Shown piece by piece: positions 41,414-51,500 of a stretch of 54,295 nucleotides of DNA. Every line of letters begins with the position of its first letter. Position 1 is the stretch's first letter. The stretch spans positions 190,001 to 244,295 of the forward strand of contig CAJNDS010000053.1 in the NCBI GenBank assembly GCA_905221605.1, read 5' to 3'. Position numbers and translations under genes: made by a program. The DNA comes from Symbiodinium natans (taxonomy: Eukaryota; Sar; Dinophyceae; Suessiales; Symbiodiniaceae). Below the pieces are notes generated by a model, which searched no databases, was not told the origin of the DNA, and saw only the letters and a program-made list of their open reading frames with translations.

Positions 41414-41469
41414 GCCAGGATGCCGTTCATCGACTGGGAGCAGCTGAAGCAGCTCGAGCCCCAGGGAGG
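41414..41469 (+). CDS. Candidate first exon with start codon
   Basis: A pyrimidine-rich acceptor (CTTGCTGACAG) lies six bases before ATG at 41420. The island reads MPFIDWEQLKQLEPQG with high G/C at third positions and ends at a telomere GTTTAGGG donor. An AG acceptor just before an ATG is what a spliced-leader addition site of a new gene looks like. It may start the gene whose last exons lie at 43.55-44.43 kb, but the middle is not resolved. Confidence 0.42.
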
Positions 41470-41548
41470 GTTTAGGGTTTAGGGTTTAGGGTTTCGGGTT
41501 TAGGGTTTAGGATTTAGGGTTTAGGGTTTGGGGTTTAGGGCTGTGGGG
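41470..41548 (+). repeat. TTTAGGG array
   Basis: About eleven units, starting at the donor of the candidate first exon. Confidence 0.94.
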
Positions 41549-41935
41549 AAAGGGGGAGAGGTTTCAAGCGTGAAAGAGGCGAGCCATGAGGGGCTTGGTG
41601 TTTATAGGCCCAAAACATACCTTAAAGGAAGCTTCCGCCTCTTAACCCTTACCCTACATCCTAAATCCCAAACCCTAGACCGGGGTTGACAGCAGTTGTT
41701 GCTTATGAGCCAGAAGGCATGCTGGAGTTTTCAGCGTTAGTGAGCAATCAGAAATACTGTAGTACATAGCAACGAGCAGCCCGTGAACAATCACGAGGTC
41801 CAGAGTTTGTGAACGGTCAGAAACCCCTGAACCCTAAACCCTAAACCCTAAACCCTAAACCAACGCTGTGCAAAAAGTAACCTGTCATCCACGGCGAAGC
41901 AAAAACATAAACAGCTCCGGCCATGCTGGAGGTGG

Positions 41936-41970
41936 TTTAGGGTTTAGGGTTTAGGGTTTAGGATTTAGGG
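41936..41970 (+). repeat. Telomere array inside repeat unit 1
   Basis: Five TTTAGGG-type units between CTGGAGGTG and GCATAGCC. Unit 3 has a T-rich 12-bp joint at the same place. Confidence 0.8.
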
Positions 41971-42232
41971 TTGCGGGTTGCATAGCCATGGCTGAAAGGG
42001 AGTCTTACAGCCACGGCTAAGGGACAAAAGGCTTCCGCCCAAGAAACTCGAAACTGATATTTTTTGTGGCATTGCTCTGGGTGCACGAGCGACGCGTACG
42101 ACATACGAGGAGTTGGAAATAAGACAGCTTCAGTTTCCAAATATTTCTTCAGCCACGACAAAGCAAACAGCAAACAAGACACCTCCGCCGATGCTGGGGG
42201 TGTTTGTTTTTTTTGCATAGCCCTGACTGAAA

Positions 42233-42310
42233 CCCTAAACCCTAAACCCTAAACCCTAAACCCTAAACCCTAAACCCTAAACCCTGGACCCTAAACCCTA
42301 AACCCCAAAC
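42233..42310 (-). repeat. Telomere array inside repeat unit 3
   Basis: About eleven CCCTAAA units between GACTGAAA and GGAGTCCGTCAGG. Unit 1 reads GGCTGAAAGGGAGTCTTACA straight through. Confidence 0.85.
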
Positions 42311-42689
42311 GGAGTCCGTCAGGCACGGCCAAGAACAAGACGCTTCCGCCAAGCTGGAGGTGTTGTTTTGTTTGGCCCTGGCTGCACGAGCTACGCGTAC
42401 GATATGCGAGGTCTTGAACACAAAGACCTCGCATATCAAAGCACTCTTCCAGCCACAGCAAAGCCCCCCCACCCCTCCCCAAGCCCCATACAGCTCAGAC
42501 ATTTTTCAAAAGCACCTCCCCCCCCCCCTACAGAGCCCATTTAGCCCATGCATCCTTGTAGAGCCCCATGTCTGCCGTTACCCAGGCGTGGTGTGCACCC
42601 GACCTTCAGCCTGCCGTCCTCGCACAACGCAGTGCGTGCTCACGTGTCACCCACGCTCGGCCGGCACCGTTTGCGAACTAGGGGACGTA

Positions 42690-42797
42690 GGTTTAGGGTT
42701 TAGGGTTTAGGGTTTAGGGTTTAGGGTTTAGGGTTTAGGGTTTAGGGTTTAGGGTTTAGGGTTTAGGGTTTAGGGTTTAGGGTTTAGGGTTTAGGGC
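42690..42797 (+). repeat. TTTAGGG array
   Basis: About fifteen perfect units. Confidence 0.97.
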
Positions 42798-42801
42798 TCA
42801 G

Positions 42802-42918
42802 TTGGGATATTCCCCTGCGTACTAACAGTCCTTAAGAAGAGTTCTGAAAAGGATGAGAGTACCCCCCCCCTTTTATAATCCCGATGAAGGACTGTTAGTA
42901 TAAGGGGGAGCATCCCAA
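42802..42918. mobile_element. Hairpin element, family A copy 3
   Basis: GTTGGGATATTCCCCTGCGT at the left, GGACTGTTAGTATAAGGGGG and GCATCCCAA at the right. It starts five bases after the preceding array. Confidence 0.82.
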
Positions 42919-43059
42919 GGGCTCAGGCTTGGGGTTGAGGTTTTGGGGCTTACGATCTTCGGGGGTTTAGGGGTTTAGTAGGCTGTTAAACACGGAGCCT
43001 AAAGGCCTGAACAAAATCTCCATGGCGCGCATGCAAAGCAGCATATGCTCAACACCCTA

Positions 43060-43205
43060 AACTCTAAACCCTAAACCCTAAACCCTAAACCCTAAACCCT
43101 AAACCCTAAACCCTAAACCCTAAACCCTAAGCCCTAAGCCCTAAGCCCTAAGCCCTAAGCCCTAAGCCCTAAGCCCTAAGCCCTAAACCCTAAACCCTAA
43201 ACCCT
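43060..43205 (-). repeat. CCCTAAA array with CCCTAAG block
   Basis: About ten CCCTAAA units, then nine consecutive CCCTAAG units, then three CCCTAAA units: a variant amplified in the middle of an array. Confidence 0.96.
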
Positions 43206-43277
43206 ATTCTTCATTGCTTGTCGATTCCCTCGCTTCAGGGACAGGATCCCTGTTGACCAGACTAAACCAACAAGGAC

Positions 43278-43392
43278 ACCCTTCTTATATGAAGCAGGGC
43301 ATATATTACTGTTTTTGGTGAGTGTATATAAGGTTCCTTTTTAATATTGGTGAGTGTATACATTGGGTGTCCTTTTAGGGGTACAAGAAATA
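43278..43392. mobile_element. Family L element, copy 2
   Basis: Ends GGACACCCTTCTTATATGAA / TTGGGTGTCCTTTTAGGGG are inverted repeats; interior GTGAGTGTATATAAGGTTCC and TTTTTAATATTGGTG match copy 1. Confidence 0.7.
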
Positions 43393-43551
43393 TAAGCCTA
43401 AACTCTGGTTCCTAAACCCTCTAACCCTTAAGCCCCAATCCCTGAACTTGGCCCTGAACCCTACACCTTATAAATCTATAAACCCTTTAGCCCGAATCAC
43501 TAAACCCTACACCCTATAAAACCTTTAGTCCCAAACGGGGTAACCCAGCAG

Positions 43552-44430
43552 CCGGGAGTTTGGTCGGCAAAGTTCATCAAGAAGCATATCTCAAGGTGGA
43601 CTTGTCTTCTTATCCAAGGTTGGGGTGTCAAAGTCTCGCCCTTACTAAACCCTACTAAAACCTACTAAGCCCTAAACCCGAAACCCCCCTAAACACTAAA
43701 CCCTAAACCTCCATTTTTTTGTACCTTGATTGCCGCCGCAAATCCCTCGGTTTAGCGTTTGATAGGTTTGTTTTGGCTTCTTGGTTTAGGGTTTAGGGCA
43801 TGGGGAGCCTTGAATGCTAGGAAAGGTTCGGGGTTCCCTTCTCCCCCCTTTTGGGGATAGGGCCAAAAACGCCCGCAGGAAGAACGGGGTTTCTGTTAAG
43901 GAGCTTGAGCTAGTATGGCTTCATAGTAGCAGCATGGTTTGGTTCATGTTCCTTGACAGCAATTTTAACTCCAAGCCGAAAACCCCCAAACCGTCATTGT
44001 AGCAAAAATAGGTTTGAGGTTTACTGCTGAGGGTTAAGGGTTTAGGGCTTAGGGTTTAGGGTCTAGGGTTGAGAGTTTAGGGCTACTGGGCTTCCTGGAC
44101 TCAGAATGCTCTCGCATGGCAGGAGCATTCGTGAGATGTGCGAGAAACATCCACATGACGAGTATGACAACATGCCGCTTGGCCAGTAAGTAACTTGGTA
44201 GCGCAGTCTTTTTTTGGAACACGGTTCCCTTATAAAGTAGCCAACCCCGAAAAGGGTGCGCTTTATGATAATATGGTGCAGGGGCTACTGAGGTGAGGGT
44301 TGGGAGTTCAGGACCCTAAGCTCTACTAAGCCCTACCTTATCCTAAACCATTTTATGTCTTACTTGGCTGCAGCTGCTGACCACTTTCCGCAGCTACACT
44401 GCCGAGAAGAAGACGTACCCCGAGCCTTAA
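43552..44430 (+). CDS. Last three exons of an unidentified gene
   Basis: Three islands join in phase. 43552-43595 (acceptor CAGCAG, donor GTGGAC) reads PGVWSAKFIKKHIS. 44105-44185 (acceptor TCCTGGACTCAG, textbook donor GTAAGT) reads MLSHGRSIREMCEKHPHDEY then DNMPLG. 44394-44430 (branch-like CTGCTGAC, pyrimidines, acceptor CCGCAG) reads YTAEKKTYPEP and stops. The product is small, basic and histidine-rich; I do not recognise the family. An alternative frame at 44355 (MSYLAAAADHF) is open but lacks a donor partner. The candidate start exon at 41414 may belong to it. Confidence 0.5.
44222..44290. mobile_element. Family M element, copy 2 (in the last intron of the 43.5-44.4 kb gene)
   Basis: TTCCCTTATAAAGTAGCCAA, then AAAAGGGTGCGCTTTATGAT. 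The arms are partly complementary (ATAAAG/CTTTAT). Resembles 8.32 and 48.67 kb. Confidence 0.5.
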
Positions 44431-44454
44431 ACCCTAAACTCAGGGCCTAGCCGC

Positions 44455-44700
44455 CCCCCCCCCCCCCCCCCCCTACGTTGGGGGGCGTACGTTGGGGGCG
44501 GCGCTTAAGCCCTTTGACCTCGATGGCACAAGCCGACCCAGGTCGCTCGCCGGCCTCCCACAGCATGGGGGTCGGTAGCGCCCACGATGGGCCCGGTACC
44601 GGAACACGTTCTCCTCGGGACCAGTACCTTCTAATAAAGTAATCACCCTAAACCTTCTGGTAATAATTTTGGGGGGCCCTGACCTGTTCCTCAATGCCCC
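44455..44700 (+). other. Poly(C) tract and unassigned open stretch
   Basis: A C tract at 44454-44473 is followed by a frame open from an ATG at 44524 to TAA at 44641 (MAQADPGRSPASHSMGVGSA...). It has no known motif. A Pro/Gly-rich stretch continues to 44850 and is open on both strands because of its CCNGGC composition. Confidence 0.25.
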
Positions 44701-45107
44701 AGCCTGGCCCCCCCCCTGGCCCTGGCCCCCTGGCCTCCCCCCGGCCCTACCGCCTCGGCCTGGTCCCTGACTTTGGAGGCATGTGCCTGGCCCAGCCCGC
44801 CCCTCTGAGACCTTGCTGCAACTGCAACCCTCCCTGAAACTGCCTCACCCCAATTCCTTTGACTCTCGGACCCAACGAGCATCATGAAACTGAATAAGTT
44901 GTTAGAAGTGGGCTGTTGTCTGAGTTTAGGCCTAAACCCTAAAAGGAATAGGTTTGCTTTGCCGCCTTGGACGGCGTGGGGTGGGAGAAAAGTGTTAGAT
45001 GGCCCTCCACAATCGGGCCAATGCTGCTTTTCGCACCTCACGAAGCTTTCGAGCTTGTTCCGAAACCTAACCTTTACAGCATCTACGCCCTATCACAGCA
45101 AGCCCTA

Positions 45108-45217
45108 AACCCTAAACCCTAGACCCAAGACCCTAAACCCTAAACCCTAAACCCTAAACCCTAAACCCTAAACCCTAAACCCTAAACCCTAAACCCTAAA
45201 CCCTAAACCCTAAACCT
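45108..45217 (-). repeat. CCCTAAA array
   Basis: About fifteen units with two CCCTAGA variants. Confidence 0.96.
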
Positions 45218-45366
45218 AGTTAAACCCTAAGGGCCCCAAGTAGTACCCTTATTCCCTTGTTGTTTTGGAGGGTTCCGGCTTAACACTGAAACACTCGAAG
45301 CCCCTAAACCCAAACCCTACTGGGTTTGGGGTTTCGGGCCCTGATCCCAACCCCCAGCCCCCCAAG

Positions 45367-46371
45367 CCGAACAAAAGCTGAGGTGCTACCGCGAAGCTGT
45401 GGCTGGGGCCTCACAACTTGCTGGGGTTTTGGGCTTAGGGCTGAGGGCTCAGAGCTTCGGGCTTAGGGCTTTGGGTTTAGGGCTTAGGGGGGCTCTTGGG
45501 GTTTGGGGTTTGGGGCTTAGGGTTTAGAGCTTAAGGCTCAAGGCTTTGGGTTTAGGGCTTAGGGGGGCTTTAGGGGCTCAGGGCTTAGGGCTTAGGGCCC
45601 AGGGCTTAGGGGCTTGCTTAACTTCAGGGTTTAGGGCTTGGGCTTAGGGTTTCGGGCCTCGGGCTTGGGCTTCGGCGGTAGGGTGCTTAGGGCTTAGTTG
45701 CTAGTGCTTAGGGCTTAGTTGCTGGTGCTCTGCGCATGTCGGAATATCTTTTTGGGACAACCCAGTTCAGGGAAAGTGGAGGAGTGGACCCCACACCAAT
45801 CTGTAGAGTACTTCCTTCCCGTTCCCCTGAAGCACCCACGACACCAAGTGCTACCTGCTGGCAAATGACATGTAAGCCCTAGCCCCTAAACCCTGCACCC
45901 GACCCCCTAAATCCCTAAGCCCAAGGTCCCGAGGGAAGTTCGCAGCCAAAGCATAGTTCTGTTTTCGGCGGCTAAGCCCTGACCCCTGGAACTACACTTG
46001 TCGCAGCAGAATTGCGAGCCCCCGAAAGGTTCCCCAGATAGAGGCTGGGACGCAAAACTTACGAGCCTGAGTGAGCAAGCCAATCCCACAGCGTGGTTTA
46101 GGGTTTGGGCTTTAGGGTTTAGGGTGTAGGGCCTTTGAGGGTTGGAGGCGACACCCCACCTGAGACCCTGAACGAAGCCCAAAAGTCTCGGGATTTAGGG
46201 TTTAGGGGGTTTCGGGGCTTATCAGGGTCTAGGGTGTAGGGGTTCAGGGTTTAGGGTCTAGGGTTTGGGTTTCGGGTTTAGGGTTTATAGGGTTTAGCGT
46301 TCAGGGTCACCTGGGTTTAGGTCATCCCGCTCTTGCTGAACCAGCCGGCGGGCACGAACATGGACAATCAG
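45367..46371 (+). CDS. Four linked candidate exons of an unidentified gene
   Basis: 45367-45425 (acceptor CCCCAAG, donor GTTTTG) reads EQKLRCYREAVAGASQLAG. 46007-46095 (acceptor CTTGTCGCAG, telomere donor GTTTAGGG) reads QNCEPPKGSPDRGWDAKLTS then LSEQANPTA. 46140-46176 (acceptor TTTGAG, GC donor) reads VGGDTPPETLNE. 46321-46371 (telomere acceptor TTTAG, donor GTCTAT) reads VIPLLLNQPAGTNMDNQ. Phases agree at every junction (0, 2, 0). No family recognised. Introns hold degenerate telomere units of both kinds. Possible further exons downstream (for example 46883-46922, MVTYESCIKFLNA) are weaker. Confidence 0.45.
45428..45730 (+). repeat. Degenerate CTTAGGG-type array
   Basis: Units are mostly CTTAGGG and CTTGGGC, a divergent telomere-like tract with internal 40-bp duplications (GGCTTAGGGGGGCT recurs). 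It fills an intron of the candidate gene. Confidence 0.85.
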
Positions 46372-46708
46372 GTCTATCGTGCTCACGCCTCTTAGCTTCA
46401 AGGCTTCTAAAAGAAATTAAGGTTTAGGGTTTGGGGTTTAGGTTTTCGGGTTTAGGATTTAGGGTTGGGGTTCATATACCCAAACTCTAGGGTTTAGGGT
46501 TGGGGTGTTTAGCCCAAACTCAGAGGAAAGGAGGTTTCGGGTAATTAAGCTAGAGGGTCTAGACAGAGAGACGGGTAAACCCTACATGGTCTTACATCCT
46601 ACCGAGCCTGAACCGTCATCTACTCGGACAGAGCTCCACCAGCCCAAAACCCTGAACGCAGCTTGTGGCAGTTGCTTCTGTCGAGCGAAGGGGAAATTAC
46701 TTACTTAG

Positions 46709-46955
46709 CTTAAGTACTTCACCGATCCGGATCAAACGCTCCTGAACCCTAAAGTTCGACTTGAAATTCCAAAGCCGGCAAGCCCTGACGAAGCCCTGAA
46801 AAAGCCTAAGCCATCGACCCGAATTCAGCCCCCAAACTCCCAAAACCCAAGAGCCCAGTCCAACCCAGAAATCGGAGAAAAGATGGTAACATACGAGTCG
46901 TGCATAAAGTTCTTGAACGCAGGCACGGAGGTTGGAGGCAACCCTAAACCCTAAA
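46709..46955 (+). other. Array-free open stretch, unassigned
   Basis: About 80 codons are open without an early start (LLNPKVRLEIPKPASPDEAL...). Part may be exonic. The previous frame (46505-46708) is also open. No family recognised. Confidence 0.25.
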
Positions 46956-47058
46956 CCCTAAACCCTAAACCCTAAACCCGAAACCCTAAACCCTAAACCG
47001 GGCAACTGAGAAGGACGGGACAGCCTCAGGGCACGTCTCTGGAAATCACTCGTGCAAA

Positions 47059-47113
47059 AGGGTAGCTAGATGGTCCTTTAAATATGGTCCCTTACCTTCT
47101 TTAACGGGTCTGA
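47059..47113. mobile_element. Half family D element, cut by a telomere array
   Basis: GGGTAGCTAGATGGTCCTTT and ATGGTCCCTTACCTTCTTTA match one arm of the family D copies. The other arm is missing and CCCTAAA units start at 47117. Confidence 0.6.
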
Positions 47114-47116
47114 CAA

Positions 47117-47172
47117 ACCCTAAACCCTAAACCCTAAACCCTAAAACCCTAAACCCTAAACCCTAAACCCTT
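47117..47172 (-). repeat. CCCTAAA array
   Basis: About eight units. From 47180 to 47670 the sequence is array-free, AT-richer and open in several frames, but I cannot assign a gene. Confidence 0.93.
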
Positions 47173-47679
47173 TTTTAGGGTATATATTGGTTCTCCAAGG
47201 GGGCGAAGTCGAATGCAACACGACAGGAGTCGCAACCCAGAACCCTAATTTGAGCGCTTAACTGAGACCCTGACTTTGAAGAACCGTGCAAGCGGTGTTG
47301 ATGTAAATTTCTGGGCTTTTTTTCGGTGCCTACACAAAGAAATATGATGGTATCCGAAAATGGGGTGAGGGAGGGGGGTATGTTTTACAAAAAGTATTAT
47401 CTTATCTTTGGGTACATGAGGGGTACGCCTCTTTTGGAAAATGCCCATATTTACATTTACAAGAGGTCTTGGTATTGTATTGTGGGGCTTACTCGTTATG
47501 GAATCAAGGTTTAGGGTTTACGCTTTACTTTAGACCTTATATAGCCCCTAAGCTCGAACCCCGAAGCTCTGCCAACCCGTATGCGCTGAAATTGACATCC
47601 AACTCCACAAACCGTAAAGCCCCTCAACCCTGAACCCTACACAAGGAGCCTCAACACCCTAAACCATGAACCTATGCAT

Positions 47680-47842
47680 TAGGGTTTAGGGTTTAGGGTT
47701 TAGGGTTAGGGTTTAGGGTTTAGGGTTGAGGGTTTAGGGTTTAGGGTTTAGGGTTTAGTGTTTAGGGTTTAGGGTTTAGGGTTTAGGGTTTAGGGTTTAG
47801 GGTTTAGGGTTTAGGGTTTAGGGTTTAGGGTTTAGGGTTTAA
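47680..47842 (+). repeat. TTTAGGG array
   Basis: About 23 units with a few TTAGGG six-mers. Confidence 0.96.
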
Positions 47843-48256
47843 CCCCTCAACCCTGACAAGCCCCAATAACCCCAACAACCGCAGTGGCCTTTATTACCCT
47901 ACAGACCCTGTTTTGCCTACAGCCCAAATCCCAGCCCAAGAAACCCCCCTTAAACCCTAGACCCTGAACCCGAACCCCAAAGAGGCCCCCCCCCCAAAAC
48001 CCAAAACCCTCAACCCTGAGCATTTTGCATTATGTTGCACCCGCAATATCCTAGGGGGACGCTATTACGAACTTTTTTCGGCTATTCAGAATTTTGGCCC
48101 TTTGTTTTGGGGGTACACTACAATGAAAAGTTTTTGTGCCGTGACTGTTTTTTTAATGGTTTTTGAGGTCCAAGTTCTTAGTTTGAGATCTGGTTCAATC
48201 TCCTGACCCCTTCCCTGCCTGACTGTTTGGTTTGTTTTTTTTTTAGGGTCCTCGAT

Positions 48257-48302
48257 TGTTTTGGGGGGGGGGGGGTACATCATTAAAGCAGGTCCAAAAT
48301 TA
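48257..48302. mobile_element. Right end of a second family K element
   Basis: CATTAAAGCAGGTCCAAAATTAA preceded by a poly(G) tract, as at the right end of the 37.2-kb element. The matching left end is not found, so the element is partial or diverged. Confidence 0.6.
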
Positions 48303-48353
48303 AAACCTCAAACCCCGAACCCCAAGCCCGAAACCCTAAAGCCTAAAAACCCG

Positions 48354-48478
48354 AAGCCCTAAACCCTAAACCCTAAACCCTAAACCCTAAACCCTAAACC
48401 CTAAACCCTAAACCCTAAACCCTAAACCCTAAACCCTAAACCCTAAACCCTAAACCCTAAACCCTAAACCCTAAACCC
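48354..48478 (-). repeat. CCCTAAA array
   Basis: About seventeen perfect units. Confidence 0.97.
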
Positions 48479-48502
48479 CGCAACCTCCCACGTGCCCCTG
48501 AG

Positions 48503-51500
48503 GTCGAGCGCTCGCGGCAGCGCCGTGGCCCGGCGGACAGCAAGGTCTATCCCGAAGAGGTGGCTGGGCCCGGAGTAAGGTTTAGGGTGTAGGGTTTAGG
48601 GTTTAGGGTTTAGGGTTTAGGGTTTAGGGTTTAGGGTTTAGGGTTTAGGGTCCTTGTGGGGGGTTTCGTTCCCTTAAAACCAAAAAGGGCACCCTTGTCG
48701 TTTCTAGGTTACTCTTGGGTGGGGTTTAGGGATTTCGAGCTTGGGGCCTTAGTGTTTGTAGGGCTTAGGGTTCTAGGGTTTTTTTGGGTGTAGGATCTGA
48801 GGCTTTAGGGTTTATAGGGTGTAGGGTTTGGGTTCTAGGGTTTAGGGTGTAGGATTTGGGGCTTTTTGTTTTTATAGGGTTTAGGGTTTAGGGTTTAGGG
48901 TTTAGGGTTTAGGGTTCTGACACTCGGGAGGTGCAGCTTCTTGACCCTCCCAAGCCCTCAGCCCCAAACACGAGACTCCTGAAGCCTGAAACGCTCTAGA
49001 TGAGGGTTTAGGGTTTAGGGTTTAGAGTTTAGGGTTGAGGGTTGAGGGTTTAGGCTTTTCCTAAACTTTCGGCTTCTGAATCAGTATCCTGTAGAACCAC
49101 TTACAGGCTACTACGGGGATGTGAGATACCAAGTTCCCTACTCCCCTACGCATATAGACAAAAACCGAGCCCTAAACCCTAAACCCTAAGCCCTAAACCC
49201 TAACTTCACCCACGTCCTGCAAGGACCCGACGAAGTCCACCAAAGACTGGAATCCGGAGGTCGCTGTTTTGGGGTTTAGGGGTTAGGGTTTAGGGTTTAG
49301 GGCTTAGGGCTTAGGGCTTAGGGCTTTGGGGCTTAAGGGTTTAAGGTTTAGGGGCCCTTCCCTCCCCGCCGAGCATCGGCGTGAAGAGGCCTACAACATC
49401 AGGTCCAACATAGAACCCGTTAAGGGGTATGTAGTAAGGGTTTAGGGTTTAGGGTTTAGGGTTTAGGGTTTAGGGTTTAGGGTCTAGGGTCTAGGGTCTA
49501 GGGTCTAGGGTCTAGGGTCTAGGGTTTAACCCCTTCAAGGGGTATGTATTAAGAAGATAGCCCTCGGCCCTAAACCCGAAATCCCGGTAGGCGAGGGCGT
49601 TCCGGCCCAGAGCTTAGGGCCTAGGACTCCAGCTTAGGGCTCGGTTCTGGGTTGAGGGTTGAGGGTTGAGGGCTGAGGGTTGAGGGTTGAGGGTTGAGGG
49701 TTTACGCCTTCGGGCTTTGGGCTTAGGGGGCTCAGGGTTCAGTTTTTGGGGTTGAAAAAGCCGCACCTCGAAAACGGGTTTCGCGTTTAAGTGATTAAGG
49801 GTACGTAGCACATGATCAGGGTTCAAGGGTTTAAGGGCTGTATACAAGCGTTAATGGTTCAAGCAACGAAAGTTTATGGGGGTGGGGTTTGAGTTATATG
49901 GGTTGGTGGTCTCTTCAAGTAGGGTTTCTGTTTTACAGGGCACATAAATGGTGTTCTTATTAGGGTATCTAAGGGCCATATTAAGGTATAAGGGTAACAG
50001 ATAAAGAGGCCACCGGCCTTTGTAGGTTTGAGGTTTTTCATGGACAGCTTCAATTGCCCAGGCTTTCATGAGTATCGACTCCTCAGCTTCCTCGAAGCCT
50101 AGTTAAACCCTCAGAGTACTGTACTGGTGAGCAACCCCAAATTCCCAAAAGCCCCGAAGCCACAAACAAGCTCCACCCTAAACCCTAAACCCTAAACCCT
50201 AAACCCTAAACCCTAAACCCTAAACCCTAAACCCTAAACCCTAAACCCTAAACCCTAAACCCTAAACCCTAAACCCTAAACCCTAAACCCTAAACCCTAA
50301 ACCCTAAACCCGGAGCAGGTCACGGGCAAGATCGGAGAGCAGCCAAAGCGCTTAAACCTCCGACAGACTTGGAAGGACGCTTTTTTCGGCTTTGGCTTGC
50401 TGGTTCTTCGTCGGGAATGCGGGAATGAGGTACCCTGTCTAATCCCTTAAAGGGCATTTATAGGTACCCCTTTAAGGGATGGTATAGGTTACCTCACTAC
50501 CTCATTCCCTACTAAGAACCAGCCAGCTTTGGGGTGGGTTGGGGAGTTCAAGGGATGCTTTCGGATGTTTCGGGTTTAGGGTTTGTTTAGGGCTTTGGGG
50601 TCTAGTTTTTCAGGGTCCAAGGGATGCGTTGGGATGTTTAGGGTTAAGGGGTTCAGGCTTTTTAGGATTTAGGGGTTATATAGGGTTTAGGGCTCAAGGT
50701 TTCGGGGCTTAGGCGTGCTTTGTGTTCAGGGGCTTAGGAGGGGAACAGCGCAATACTGACTGTTCTACAGGTAGAGTTATACCCTTTCGACGAGCAGTTC
50801 AAAACCGTACTAGCACACACAGACATATGCGTTTACGTATGTATGTATGTATGTATGTATGTATGTATGTATGTATGTATGTATATGTATGTGGGCATGT
50901 GTAATGGCACTGACTGTACTGTACTGTACTGTACTGGTACAAAACCGTGCTGTACTGTACTGTACCATAACATGACGTACGTAACGTCAGGCAATGTCAT
51001 GTAATGTCGTATAATGTTATGTATTGTCATGTAATGTCCTGCAATTTAATGTAATGTAATGCAGTTTAATGTAGTGTTATTGTAATGTATTGTCATGTAC
51101 TGCAATGCAATGGAATGTAATGACCTGTAATGTAATATAATGTATGTACTGTAATGTACTGTAACGTACTGTAATGTACTGTAATGTACTGTAATGTACT
51201 GTAATGTAATGTAATGCAATGTAAATAATGTAATGTAAGTTCATGTAATGTAATGTCATGAAATGTAATTCCATGAAATGTAATGTAATGTAACTATGTA
51301 CTGTAATGTAATTCTGTAATGTTTTTCATGTAATGTATGTAATGTAAAGTAATGTAATGTGATGCAATGTAATGTTTTGTAATGTAATGTAATAGAATGC
51401 AATGCAATGTAATGTAATGTAATGTAATGTAATGTAATATGTAATGCAATGTAATGTAATGTAATGTTACGTAATGTAACGTAATGTAACGTAATGTAGT

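Larger units (their letters stand above)
41886..42460 (+). repeat. Cluster of five diverged tandem repeat units
   Basis: Units begin CCACGRC.AAG at about 41891, 42011, 42151, 42322 and 42456, with an internal block CTCCGCCRATGCTGGRGGTG. Units 1 and 3 share GCATAGCCNTGRCTGAAA; units 2 and 4 share GCACGAGC.ACGCGTACGA. Two units contain telomere arrays that the others lack. Function unknown; the open frames do not agree between units. Confidence 0.75.

Noticed and set aside
44691-45041. 116-codon minus-strand frame.
   Set aside because: The strand opposes every supported gene, and the composition follows the CCTGGCC-rich DNA, which is open on both strands.
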